Shown: in pieces, positions 7,601-14,323 of the stretch
Position numbering within the stretch: position 1 is the stretch's first letter
Layout: every line of letters starts with the position of its first letter
Assembly: GCA_900541135.1 (NCBI GenBank)
Contig: UQIG01000043.1
Location: 1 to 16,928 of the forward strand
Source of the DNA: an uncultured Collinsella sp.
GTDB lineage: Bacteria; Actinomycetota; Coriobacteriia; Coriobacteriales; Coriobacteriaceae
Reading direction: 5' to 3'
Length of the DNA stretch: 16,928 nucleotides
Program-made: the position numbers and the translations under genes
Notes under the pieces: generated by a model
Databases searched by the model: none
What the model saw: the letters and a program-made list of their open reading frames with translations, nothing else
Told to the model about the DNA's origin: nothing

Positions 7601-8285
7601 GCTCACGGCAGGGGAAGATCTCGATACTGTCCTCGTTGCCGATGGTTTGGCCCGTGGAGCTCACCATGCGGCGGATGCGGTCAATCTCGTCGCCGAAGAA
7701 CTCGATGCGCACGGGTGCCTTTTCCTGTGCGGGGAACACCTCGACGGTGTCGCCGTGAAAGCGAAACAAGCCGGGCGCATCGGCGGCGCCGGCATTGGTG
7801 TAGCCCATGCCCACCAAGCGCTGCGGCACCTCGTCAAAAGGAATCTCCTCGCCCACCGCAAAAGTAGTGGACTCCCAGTAGCGGCTCTCGACCGGCGGCA
7901 CGCAACGCAGCAGCGCGCGGGCCGAGGCAACCATGATGCAGTTGTCCCCGCGCACGATGCGCCCCAGAGCCTCGCAGCGCTGCGCCACCACGGCGTCGTC
8001 GGGCGCCTGCTCGCGCCACGGATAGTCCTTGCGCTCGGGGAAACGACACACATGTGCCAGGCCCACGTAGGCGGCAAGGCTGCGCGCGGCGCGATCGGCC
8101 GCATCCTCGCCGCTCACGATATAGACCGTCGGGCGCGGGCGGCGCGCAAACTGGGCGGCCGCCATAAGCGTGCGGCCCGACTGCGACACAGCCAGCGTCA
8201 CGTCCTCGCCGGCATCGAGTCCGGCCTCGACGGTCTGCAAGGCCTCGGCAGTGTAGAGCTGCGCGGCTATACGGTGAATGAGCAT
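4653..8285 (-). CDS. mfd: Transcription-repair coupling factor Mfd
   Basis: A 1210-residue protein with the full Mfd layout. An N-terminal UvrB-like region (about 1-370) recruits UvrA. A CarD-like RNA polymerase interaction domain begins near FKPGDYVVHATHGIA (about 528). An SF2 translocase follows with Walker A GDVGFGKTE (Lys689), DEEQ box (784-787) and SATPIPRT. The RecG-type region FDLFTQMLGQAVAEA leads into the TRCF C-terminal domain. Mfd pushes stalled RNA polymerase off damaged DNA and brings in nucleotide excision repair. The ATG at 8285 is chosen for its strong GGAGGA site 5 nt upstream. The protein is somewhat longer than usual (about 1150): an Ala/Arg-rich segment near 430-480 and a Gly/Ala/Asp-rich tail account for most of the excess. 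Confidence 0.97.
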   Translation of the reverse strand: MLIHRIAAQLYTAEALQTVEAGLDAGEDVTLAVSQSGRTLMAAAQFARRPRPTVYIVSGEDAADRAARSLAAYVGLAHVCRFPERKDYPWREQAPDDAVVAQRCEALGRIVRGDNCIMVASARALLRCVPPVESRYWESTTFAVGEEIPFDEVPQRLVGMGYTNAGAADAPGLFRFHGDTVEVFPAQEKAPVRIEFFGDEIDRIRRMVSSTGQTIGNEDSIEIFPCRELALTDDAVHNMHVALYRASQDDSKLAALLEMVDARIVTPELDRFLPVMYGQTVSPLAHVSGKALVVLSEPRSLFDDCLRAYEDIEARAGEAGIDRLDGLYVRAQQLDFGAQQRLNYVSLIRAGGAVTAELKIEQPAIAGSDNRFMTRVQEVVGKRYACVFAIPDRGARESMELAFGDEGITFEESLTAAPENVGVIGERVRVAAADSADRAARQDAHAAIRERRADALNARSLEAGAAQAAAGAAVPTISRGRVTFVDAALPQGVVVPDANLAVFSIADLNVRMDANRARSRRKVDITQITFPFKPGDYVVHATHGIALFSEIARQEVGGKERDYFLLEYADGDKLYVPLEQVDRITRYVGPDGDKPRLTRLNTADWTRATNKARKNAKKLAFDLVDLYTRRSSITGIACPPDTPEQIEMEESFPYEETRDQLEAIADIKADMEAPKPMDRLLCGDVGFGKTEVALRAAFKCVDSGRQVMVLCPTTILAQQHYETFFERFAPFGLEVEVLSRFRTPAQQKRALKAFAEGTVDVLIGTHRLLSADVNPKNLGLVIIDEEQRFGVQHKEQLKNLREQIDVLTLSATPIPRTMQMATSGVRDMSLITTPPTGRRPVIVHVGEYDPDVVSAAIRLEVGRGGQVYYVSNRVKTIDDAVARVHEAAPEARVGVAHGKMSPREVEDVMIEFATKKIDVLIATTIVESGIDNATANTLIIEDSQRLGLAQLYQLKGRVGRSATQAYAYFMFPGELPLTEEATARLTALSEFQDLGSGMRIAMRDLEIRGAGSLMGAEQHGNLSSVGFDLFTQMLGQAVAEARGDDDAGVEAASVGINLPADYFLSEEYLPAVDQRVLVYRKLAAAEDLESIDEVQEETEAAHGELPLAGLNLFNRARIRIRGERLGLENVTLSGGRITFLGVDVPKKVAFELKTRYGAVNFPKSRKLSVPYKAGAGAGSGLGRGLDANDGTGPVAAALMLLQQLGASDDD

Positions 8286-8310
8286 GCTGTTCCTCCGGCA
8301 TTGCAACGCC

Positions 8311-8338
8311 AAAAGCCCGCCGAGGCAAGCTCGGCGGG
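8311..8338 (-). terminator. Intrinsic terminator after nth
   Basis: A perfect 9-bp stem CCCGCCGAG/CTCGGCGGG (8330-8338 with 8316-8324) around a 5-nt loop is followed on the minus strand by CTTTT. It ends the nth transcript about 70 nt after its stop and only 26 nt before the mfd start codon, leaving little room for a separate mfd promoter downstream of it. Confidence 0.8.
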
Positions 8339-8405
8339 TATGCGGCGGATTTCATTGCCTGTCATGGTAGCGCATGAGGTGGGCACGCCAGCGCGCGCCG
8401 AACAG

Positions 8406-9071
8406 CTACCCCAAAACGCGCACGCTGGGGCACAAATCTGCCAGCGGGCACTCGTCACACTTGGGTTTGCGGGCGTCGCAGATCTCGCGACCGAAGGTGA
8501 TCCACTGATGGTTAACCGACTCCCAATACTCGTGCGGCAAAATCTTGAGCAAATCCTGCTCGGTCTTGAGCGGCTCCTTTGCATGCGTCTTGGGACTCAG
8601 CATCAGGCGGTGCGCAATGCGGTTGACATGCGTGTCCACCGCAATGCCCTCCACGATGCCATACCCCACGTTAAGCACGATGTTCGCCGTTTTGCGCCCC
8701 ACGCCCGGCAGCTTCACGAGTTCCTTCATGTCGGCCGGCACCTCGCCGCCATAGTCGGCGACGATCATCTGCGCGGCCTCGACGGCATGCTTGGCTTTGC
8801 TCTTGTAGAAGCCGAGTGACTTGATGGTGTCTGCCACGTCAGCCACGCTCGCCCCGGCCATGGCCTCGGGCGTGGGCCACTGGGCAAACAGCCGCGGCGT
8901 CACCTTGTTGACCTGCGCATCGGTCGTTTGCGCCGAAAGCAGCACCGCGATCAGCAGGCGGAAGGGATTCTCGTGGTCCAAAAAGCACTCGACCGGGCCA
9001 TAGCGACGGTTGAGGCGCTCACACACCTCGATGGCGCGCTCGCGTTTGGCGGCATTGGTCTCGCGTGGCAT
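8406..9071 (-). CDS. nth: Endonuclease III
   Basis: A 221-residue bifunctional DNA glycosylase/AP lyase of base excision repair, which removes oxidised pyrimidines. The helix-hairpin-helix LPGVGRKTAN (121-130) carries the catalytic Lys127, and Asp146 lies in GIAVDTHVNR. The C-terminal [4Fe-4S] motif is intact: Cys198, 205, 208 and 214 with C-x6-C-x2-C-x5-C spacing. Length equals the family norm. The ATG at 9071 follows GAGGAG by 5 nt. It lies 63 nt downstream of the ABC transporter gene in the same direction and is closed by its own terminator. It contrasts with the second HhH glycosylase in the window (14978-15883), which lacks the cluster. Confidence 0.96.
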   Translation of the reverse strand: MPRETNAAKRERAIEVCERLNRRYGPVECFLDHENPFRLLIAVLLSAQTTDAQVNKVTPRLFAQWPTPEAMAGASVADVADTIKSLGFYKSKAKHAVEAAQMIVADYGGEVPADMKELVKLPGVGRKTANIVLNVGYGIVEGIAVDTHVNRIAHRLMLSPKTHAKEPLKTEQDLLKILPHEYWESVNHQWITFGREICDARKPKCDECPLADLCPSVRVLG

Positions 9072-9134
9072 AACGACTCCTCGGCTCGGCGGCGTAACAA
9101 ACCTATGGGCACGATTGTCCCACGTATGGGGTCT

Positions 9135-10937
9135 TTACGCCTCCAAAAATGCGCCGGTCTGGCGGCCCCACAGGCTTGCGTACTCGCCGCCCGCCTCGAC
9201 AAGCTGCGCATGCGTACCGTCCTCGACAATCTCGCCGTCCGCCAGCACCACGATGCGGTCGAGCGCCGCCACGGTGGACAGGCGATGTGCCACCACAATG
9301 GAGGTGCGGCCGCACATCAGGTTCTCGAGCGCCTCCTGCACCAGCGCCTCGGACTCGCTGTCCAAGGCAGACGTCGCCTCGTCGAGCACCAGGATCGGCG
9401 CATCGGTCAGAATAGCGCGGGCAATGGCCACGCGCTGGCGCTGGCCGCCCGAAAGCTTAACGCCGCGCTCGCCCACCATGGTGTCAAAGCCACGGGGCAG
9501 GCGGTCGATAAACTCGGTCGCGTTAGCCAAGCGAGCCGCCTCGCGGATCTGCTCGTCGGTGGCGTCGGGGCGACCGTAGGCGATATTCTCGCGAATGGAG
9601 CGATGGAACAGTAGCGCCTCCTGCGGCACGTAGGCAACCTGGCGGCGCAGGCTCTGCTGCGTGCAGCGCGAGACGTCCTGGCCGTCCACGAGCACGCAGC
9701 CGCCCTGTACGTCGTCCAGGCGCAGCAACAGCTTGGTGAGCGTCGTCTTGCCCGAGCCCGATTTGCCCACCAGGCCCACTCGCTGGCCCGCCGCCACATG
9801 GAGCGTCAGGTCGTCGAACACGCTCTCGCCCGCCGCGGCGTCACGGTATGCAAAGCTCAGGTGCTCAAAATCAATCGCACCCTCGCCCACCTTGAGCTCG
9901 GGAGCGTTCTCGTCGTCCGCTACCAGGCGCGGTTCGTCCAGCACGCGCGTCATCTCGGCCGCATCGCCGAGCGCGCGGTTGATACGCCGCATCATGGAGC
10001 TCACGTAGTTCAGACGCATGGTGAGGTTGTACGTATAGGTAAAGATCATGACGAGCGCGCCGGCAGAGATGCCAAACCACGCGTTGCCGCCCGCGACGAA
10101 CACGCTCACCACGGCCATGGTGATGACGATAAGGCCCGAGGTCGTAAAGTTGCGCTGCATCATGGCGTGCATCGAGACCGTCTCGGCGTCGCGTGCAGCA
10201 CGGTCGGCGGCATCGAACAGGTCGCGCTCAAAGTCCTCGCGCCCACAGGTCTTAACGGCTAGGATGTTCGTGACCGCGTCGGACAGCACGCCCGACAGCT
10301 TGTTCTGCGCAGCGGACGTCGCGGCCGAAAGCGGCATGATGCGCTTGTACATAAGCCAGACAAACGCAATGTAGACGACCATGATGCCCACCAGGATCAC
10401 GGTAAATGTCGGCACCACCGGGGCGAGCGCCGCCACCGTGCAGACAACCGAGGTGATAGTGGGAATGAGCGAATACACCGTTACGTCCACCAGCCCCGTA
10501 TAGCCGCTCATAAAACGACTCGTCTGGCTCACAAGCGATCCGCCAAAGCGACTGGTGTGGAATGTCATGGATTGATTGGAGAGCGTGTCGAAGCACAGGC
10601 GCGCCAGGTGGTAGTTGCCCGCAATCTCGAGCTTGTAGACGGTGTAGTCCTGCAGCTTGGAGAGGATTTGGCCCACTAGGTTAACGAGCACGAGCGCCAG
10701 AATGTAGGGACCAAAGACCTCGAATACTTGGTCGCCCGCCACGGGACCCGCTTGGACACGGTCGACGATGAGGGCCATCACATAGGTGTTGGCAAACGTG
10801 AGCAAAAAGATGTAGCCCGCCGACGAGAACACCGAGAGAAAGACAATCAGCGGCTGCGTGCGCGTGACGTCCCAAAAACGCTTTAGAGTGCGGCGCACGG
10901 TGGAGCGTTTGAGCGGACTGGTGTTTCTCTGAGACAT
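9135..10937 (-). CDS. ABC exporter, fused permease and ATPase
   Basis: A 600-residue half-transporter of the MsbA/LmrA type. Residues about 35-340 hold a six-helix type I exporter domain, and residues about 370-595 the ATPase. The ATPase has Walker A GKSGSGKTT (Lys397), signature LSGGQRQR (about 494), Walker B ILVLDEATSALD (Asp519, Glu520) and H-loop IVVAHRLST. All catalytic residues are present. The start at 10937 is chosen for AAGGAA 5 nt upstream; an upstream in-frame alternative has no site. With no adjacent partner half-transporter it probably works as a homodimer. The cargo (lipid, peptide or drug) cannot be told. It lies between rmuC and nth in the same direction. Confidence 0.93.
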   Translation of the reverse strand: MSQRNTSPLKRSTVRRTLKRFWDVTRTQPLIVFLSVFSSAGYIFLLTFANTYVMALIVDRVQAGPVAGDQVFEVFGPYILALVLVNLVGQILSKLQDYTVYKLEIAGNYHLARLCFDTLSNQSMTFHTSRFGGSLVSQTSRFMSGYTGLVDVTVYSLIPTITSVVCTVAALAPVVPTFTVILVGIMVVYIAFVWLMYKRIMPLSAATSAAQNKLSGVLSDAVTNILAVKTCGREDFERDLFDAADRAARDAETVSMHAMMQRNFTTSGLIVITMAVVSVFVAGGNAWFGISAGALVMIFTYTYNLTMRLNYVSSMMRRINRALGDAAEMTRVLDEPRLVADDENAPELKVGEGAIDFEHLSFAYRDAAAGESVFDDLTLHVAAGQRVGLVGKSGSGKTTLTKLLLRLDDVQGGCVLVDGQDVSRCTQQSLRRQVAYVPQEALLFHRSIRENIAYGRPDATDEQIREAARLANATEFIDRLPRGFDTMVGERGVKLSGGQRQRVAIARAILTDAPILVLDEATSALDSESEALVQEALENLMCGRTSIVVAHRLSTVAALDRIVVLADGEIVEDGTHAQLVEAGGEYASLWGRQTGAFLEA

Positions 10938-10983
10938 GGGCTTCCTTTCGCGTCTGATAGGGCGAAACGCCATTGTTGCACAC

Positions 10984-11007
10984 TAAAGCGCACTTCAGGC
11001 AAGTGCG
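10984..11007 (-). terminator. Weak terminator candidate after rmuC
   Basis: A 7-bp stem CGCACTT/AAGTGCG (11001-11007 with 10989-10995) is followed on the minus strand by the short run CTTTAG. Between it and the rmuC stop lies another very GC-rich self-complementary stretch (about 11014-11046). The U run is poor, so partial read-through into the ABC gene is likely. Confidence 0.45.
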
Positions 11008-11062
11008 ACGCGAAAAGCGCCCGCGCCCCGCGCTTGCGCAGGCGCTCCGCCGTCAGATGCAG

Positions 11063-12418
11063 CTAGTCCTCGTCTTTTTGGTCTGCGAGCAGCTCCGCGG
11101 ATGTGAGCCCCAAGATCTCGTCGGCCTCCTCGGCATCTTCCAGCGCGTCGATGTCCTTGAGCTTGCGCTCCATAACGTTGGTGCGCGTGGTGATGATGCC
11201 CTCGACCGTTTTACCCGCGGTCTCGATCTGCTGCTGGGCGCGGCGTAGCGCTGCCTGATAGCGCGGCAGCTCGGCCTTGACGGCAGAAAGCACGCGCAGC
11301 ACGTCATCGGTGCGTTTTTGCAACTTAAACGTCTGGTAGCTCATCTGCAAACTGTTGAGGATGGCCGCCATGGTGCTGGGGCCGGCAACGTTGACGTGAT
11401 AGTCGCGGCCCAGGGTCTCGATAAGCCCGGGGCGGCTGACGACCTCGGCGTACAGTCCTTCAAACGGCACGAACATGATGCCAAAGGTGGTCGTTGCCGG
11501 CACACTCAGGTACTTTTCGCAGATATCCTTGGCCTCGCGCTTGACCATGGTGTCGAGCGTCTTGCGCGCAGCCGCCACGGTCTCCGCATCGCCCGACTCC
11601 TGCGCGTCGAGCAAATGCTCGTACGCGTCGCCCGGAAACTTGGAGTCAATCGGCAGCAGCACGGGATCGCCCTCGTCCACCGGCAGCTTGACGGCAAACT
11701 CAACGCGCTCCGAGGCGCCGGGCCTAGTGGCAACGTTTTCCAGATACTGGTCGGGTGTGAGGATGTCCGTCAGGATCGCACCCAGCTGCACCTCGCCCAA
11801 AATACCACGCGCCTTCACATTGCCCAGCACGCGCTTAAGGTCGCCCACGCCGGTGGCGATGGACTGCATGTCGCCCAGGCCCTTGTACACGGCCTCGAGC
11901 TGGTCGCTCACCTGCTTAAACGATGCCGACAGGCGATCGTTGAGCGTGCGGGAGAGTTTCTCGTCCACCGTCGCGCGCATCTGATCGAGTTGCACGTTGT
12001 TGTCTTTGCGGATAGCACCCAGCTGGGCATCGACCGTCTCGCGCACCTTGTCCAGGCGGTGCTCGATGCCCTCGCGGTTGGCACCGAGCTGTTGGGCCGT
12101 CTCGCGGCGAAGGTCATCCATCCGGTCACCAGCTTGCGAAAACTCACGTGCAATGGTCAGGTAACGTTGCTGCCCCACGGCCGCATCTGTCGTCTGCTGC
12201 TGCGCGATGGCGTTGGCCGTGCGGCGAGTTTCGGCCAGCGCGACGTTCAGGGCATCGAGCGCGTTGTTGGCCTGCTCGAGTGCTGCCAGCGTTTCCGCGC
12301 TACTGTCGCCACGCTCCCGCAACTCGGCACGCAGGCTCTTGAGCTGGAGGGCGCAAGCCACAGCAACCCCCACCGCCACCAAGGCGATCACAACAAGCAC
12401 GATATCAATAGCAGACAT
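11063..12418 (-). CDS. rmuC: RmuC-family DNA recombination protein
   Basis: A 451-residue protein with the classic RmuC plan: one N-terminal membrane span (about 3-24), a long coiled coil (about 25-190) rich in Glu, Arg and Gln heptads, then the RmuC nuclease-like core (about 195-410). The core shows VKARGILGEVQLGAIL (201-216), the PIDSKFPGDAYE motif (256-267) and FGIMFVPFEGLYAEV (312-326). RmuC proteins limit inversions between short repeats in E. coli and have a predicted PD-(D/E)xK-like fold. Length is normal. The ATG at 12418 has GGAG only 3 nt away (GGGCGGAG slightly upstream), which is tight. It is followed downstream by the ABC transporter and nth. Confidence 0.94.
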   Translation of the reverse strand: MSAIDIVLVVIALVAVGVAVACALQLKSLRAELRERGDSSAETLAALEQANNALDALNVALAETRRTANAIAQQQTTDAAVGQQRYLTIAREFSQAGDRMDDLRRETAQQLGANREGIEHRLDKVRETVDAQLGAIRKDNNVQLDQMRATVDEKLSRTLNDRLSASFKQVSDQLEAVYKGLGDMQSIATGVGDLKRVLGNVKARGILGEVQLGAILTDILTPDQYLENVATRPGASERVEFAVKLPVDEGDPVLLPIDSKFPGDAYEHLLDAQESGDAETVAAARKTLDTMVKREAKDICEKYLSVPATTTFGIMFVPFEGLYAEVVSRPGLIETLGRDYHVNVAGPSTMAAILNSLQMSYQTFKLQKRTDDVLRVLSAVKAELPRYQAALRRAQQQIETAGKTVEGIITTRTNVMERKLKDIDALEDAEEADEILGLTSAELLADQKDED

Positions 12419-12542
12419 AGACTCCGCCCAACAAACTCAATCGGTCATCAATCAAAACCGCGATCAATCTTACCCCGCCACACGCACGGATCACCCACTG
12501 CCTTGCAGACAAATTTCTCTTAGAGCCGCGGACGCTAAAACG

Positions 12543-12977
12543 CTAGCTCTCCCAGCCGGTGCGAATGGTTGTCATGACGTCGCCTAGGCGCTGGCCCAGG
12601 GCTGACAGATGTTGGAGCACTTCGCCGGGCGAAGCACCGTTGAGGATGCAGGTGAGCGCATACGAGACCAAGAAAATCGCCGCAAGTCCTAGCGGAATGA
12701 GCACGATCATCGCCAATGTGCGCAGGCGCTGGCCCACGCGGCGACGACGCGCACGACGCTTGTCGAACGCGAGCTCCTGCGCATATGAATCTTGCTGTAC
12801 GGAATAGGCCTCTGATGCCGATTCGCACCCGGGCACAGCTGCAGGTACAGCAGCGGGCACGACATTTTGCGCAAAGGGCTGGGCTGCCGCCCCTTGCATT
12901 TGCATCTCCATGAGTCGTTGCTGCTGACGCAGCATGCGCTCAGCTTGTTGCTGCGGAGTCTCAAGAAACAGGTCCAT
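12543..12977 (-). CDS. Hypothetical single-span membrane protein, Gln/Met-rich N-terminus
   Basis: A 144-residue protein I do not recognise. Residues about 1-30 are rich in Gln, Met, Leu and Arg (PQQQAERMLRQQQRLMEMQ) and could be helical or coiled coil. A Pro/Ala/Val stretch follows, then a strongly basic patch (KRRARRRR, about 73-80), one hydrophobic span (about 90-112) and a short amphipathic tail. The basic patch before the span suggests a cytoplasmic N-terminus. The ATG at 12977 is preferred because GGAGG lies 5 nt upstream; a TTG four codons earlier would overlap that site. It lies 124 nt upstream of rmuC in the same direction with no terminator seen between, so cotranscription is possible. 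Confidence 0.75.
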   Translation of the reverse strand: MDLFLETPQQQAERMLRQQQRLMEMQMQGAAAQPFAQNVVPAAVPAAVPGCESASEAYSVQQDSYAQELAFDKRRARRRRVGQRLRTLAMIVLIPLGLAAIFLVSYALTCILNGASPGEVLQHLSALGQRLGDVMTTIRTGWES

Positions 12978-13227
12978 GTTGGCCTCCAAAGTCGGAGCAT
13001 TCGACGCTTACGACCAGCATCCCGCACCGCCATGACCGCGACAACGCAATCGCCGGCAATAGCCACAAAGTTTCTTTTGCTCAAAAGCTGTCGAAAAGCT
13101 CAACAACTCCCCTACCAGCACTTTCTCTGAGCTTTTTTCGCCATCAATCTTTTGGACTTCCGCCTTTACGTCAACTGACCAAAATCTAACCAAAAGCTTG
13201 ACGAAAATTGTGGAGACCGGGACTCCA
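12978..13227. other. Intergenic region with inverted repeats, no convincing gene
   Basis: About 250 nt upstream of the 144-residue membrane protein gene. No reading frame here has a usable start and ribosome site. A 9-bp inverted repeat AAAAGCTCA/TGAGCTTTT (13094-13102 and 13128-13136) encloses 25 nt. On the minus strand TTGACG (at about 13167-13172) could be a -35 element but lacks a clear -10. It is noticeably richer in A and T than the flanking genes. Confidence 0.5.
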
Positions 13228-13230
13228 CAA
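13204..13230 (-). terminator. Second, tandem terminator hairpin behind element copy A
   Basis: TTGTGGAG (13208-13215) and CTCCACAA (13223-13230) form a perfect 8-bp stem with a 7-nt loop, followed on the minus strand by TTTTCG. Its first arm overlaps the U tract of the preceding terminator, so the two are arranged back to back. Copy B has no such second hairpin. Confidence 0.65.
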
Positions 13231-13259
13231 AAACGTGCCGCCCCAAAAAGAGGCGGCAC
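13228..13259 (-). terminator. Intrinsic terminator of element copy A
   Basis: On the minus strand GTGCCGCC pairs with GGCGGCAC (13252-13259 with 13235-13242), extended by a G-U and a G-C pair, with a 5-nt loop and then G-TTTTT-G. It closes the transcript of the four-span membrane protein gene. Confidence 0.88.
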
Positions 13260-13395
13260 ACAATCTTTAATATCAGCTTTTCTGTAGCGAGCACGCGACG
13301 ACTCAACGCCGGAGCGCAGGGCGGGGAAACCTTTGCCTCGCGCGACCCTGCGAAGCCGTGAGCGAGAGGGAAAGATTTCCCCGCCCTGCGCTCCG
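13228..13395 (-). repeat. Structured 3' element, copy A (variable hairpin, conserved loop, terminator)
   Basis: Read on the minus strand this holds, in order: a 30-bp hairpin (13366-13395 with 13310-13339, 28 Watson-Crick pairs, one G-U, one C-C mismatch); a loop whose 25 nt at 13341-13365 are identical to copy B; a linker with 26 nt (13271-13296) identical to copy B; and a terminator at 13228-13259. The outer stem has no sequence similarity to that of copy B, only the base pairs nearest the loop do. The hairpin begins 17 nt after the stop of the four-span membrane protein gene. This may be a 3'UTR-derived small RNA, an RNA stability or termination module, or a mobile palindromic repeat. I could not assign it to a named family. 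Confidence 0.85.
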
Positions 13396-13412
13396 TGGTC
13401 GGTGAGGACAGA

Positions 13413-14045
13413 CTACATGCCCGCGAGACCGCGGGCGGCGGTGGCGCACATAAACGCCAGGACCAGAATCACGAGCGAGCCGGCAATGTCGGCCAGGGCG
13501 CCCGCAAAGCGACGCTCAAACAGCCAGCTCTCAAAGTGCGGGGCGACGTTGCGCCAAACACGCCACAGCAAGATGCCCATACCGATGACGCCTGGGATAT
13601 TGAGCAGTAGGATCTCGGAGCACAAAAGACCGATCAGGTTGCCGGCGGCAAAACCAGCGTCGCCCTCGCAGTATTTGCGATAAATCATGTACAACATGTA
13701 CGCCACAAACGGCTGCAGGCACGCAGAGATAAACGTAACCACCATCGAGGGGTCCTGAGAAAAGACATCGGTGAGTTTATCGACACTCGTGGCGTCCTTC
13801 GAAGCTAAGAATAAACCGATAACCACAAGGGGCACCACGCCCAAAATTACCTCGACCAGAGTAAACAACTTGGCAGTCAAATCCTCACTAGCCGAATTCA
13901 AATGAGGCGCCCACTCAGGATGAGCATGCGCGCCGACTTTCTTGTCCTTCTCAGCACGATCGGCCTTTTTACCCTCGGCAACCCGACGACCAGGATCCTT
14001 GCGAGTTCCCGCCGCAGCAACCCGAGCTCGAGACTTCTTGCCCAT
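13413..14045 (-). CDS. Hypothetical four-span membrane protein with basic N-terminus
   Basis: A 210-residue protein I do not recognise. Residues 1-45 are highly charged (Lys, Arg, Ala, Asp, Glu; MGKKSRARVAAAGTRK at the start) and probably cytoplasmic. Four hydrophobic spans follow at about 60-82, 100-125, 136-160 and 185-208. The second loop contains YRKYCEG, and a WRVWRN stretch follows span three. The ATG at 14045 has GGGG about 8 nt upstream; a GTG three codons earlier lacks a site. The gene is enclosed by two same-orientation copies of the structured element, one downstream of its own stop and one upstream that ends the rubrerythrin transcript, so it likely has its own promoter in 14046-14135. 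No function is proposed. Confidence 0.8.
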   Translation of the reverse strand: MGKKSRARVAAAGTRKDPGRRVAEGKKADRAEKDKKVGAHAHPEWAPHLNSASEDLTAKLFTLVEVILGVVPLVVIGLFLASKDATSVDKLTDVFSQDPSMVVTFISACLQPFVAYMLYMIYRKYCEGDAGFAAGNLIGLLCSEILLLNIPGVIGMGILLWRVWRNVAPHFESWLFERRFAGALADIAGSLVILVLAFMCATAARGLAGM

Positions 14046-14135
14046 AAAAAACACCCCATCAGGTAGTAGATAAACTAAAAGTCGCTACCCAGTGTACCCC
14101 ACCCATGAACAGCGCCGTCCCAACCAGTCCCCATA

Positions 14136-14166
14136 CAAAAACGTGCCGCCCCAAAAGGGGCGGCAC
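14136..14166 (-). terminator. Intrinsic terminator of element copy B
   Basis: A perfect 10-bp stem GTGCCGCCCC/GGGGCGGCAC (14157-14166 with 14143-14152) around a 4-nt loop, followed on the minus strand by G-TTTTT-G. It closes the rubrerythrin transcript. Confidence 0.9.
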
Positions 14167-14302
14167 ACAAACTTAGTTATCAGCTTTTCTGTAGCGAGCA
14201 CGCAACGAACCAAAGCGGGCCGGGAGGGCCGGACTACCTTCCCTCAACGCGACCCTGCGAAGCCGTGAGCGAGGAGGGAAGGTAGTCCGGCCCTCCCGGC
14301 CC
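14136..14302 (-). repeat. Structured 3' element, copy B (variable hairpin, conserved loop, terminator)
   Basis: It has the same plan and orientation as copy A. A perfect 29-bp inverted repeat (14274-14302 with 14217-14245) encloses a 28-nt loop whose 25 nt at 14248-14272 equal the copy A loop. The 26-nt linker (14178-14203) is identical to copy A, then the terminator follows at 14136-14166. The hairpin begins 21 nt after the rubrerythrin stop. The outer stem is unrelated in sequence to copy A but remains fully self-complementary, so pairing rather than sequence appears to be kept. Confidence 0.87.
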
Positions 14303-14323
14303 AGCTCACGCCAGCGCCAAGCG

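Noticed and set aside
7428..8819. 463-codon plus-strand reading frame
   Set aside because: It runs antisense across both mfd and nth, crosses the terminator between them and shows His/Arg/Ala-rich shadow composition.
11318..12523. 401-codon plus-strand reading frame opposite rmuC
   Set aside because: It is antisense to a clear RmuC coding region and has no recognisable domain.
12707..13084. Minus-strand frame starting SKRNFVAIAGD
   Set aside because: It needs a TTG start without a good ribosome site and overlaps the 144-residue gene out of frame; that gene has GGAGG at the right distance.
13094..13136. Plus-strand terminator formed by AAAAGCTCA/TGAGCTTTT
   Set aside because: There is no plus-strand gene to end here, the loop is long (25 nt) and the stem is A/T-rich; it is kept only as an unexplained inverted repeat.
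13008..13259. Minus-strand frame of 83 codons in the gap before the 144-residue protein
   Set aside because: It begins with GTG inside a terminator hairpin and has no ribosome site; the middle looks protein-like but no usable start exists.
13271..13296. Conserved linker as part of a hammerhead ribozyme
   Set aside because: The minus strand has CUGAUA rather than CUGAUGA, and the required GAAA and paired stems are not in place.
13228..14302. Element copies as a retron, integron attC sites or CRISPR
   Set aside because: No reverse transcriptase or integrase is nearby, conserved parts lie in the loop and linker rather than at cassette-site ends, and there are only two copies without regular spacers.
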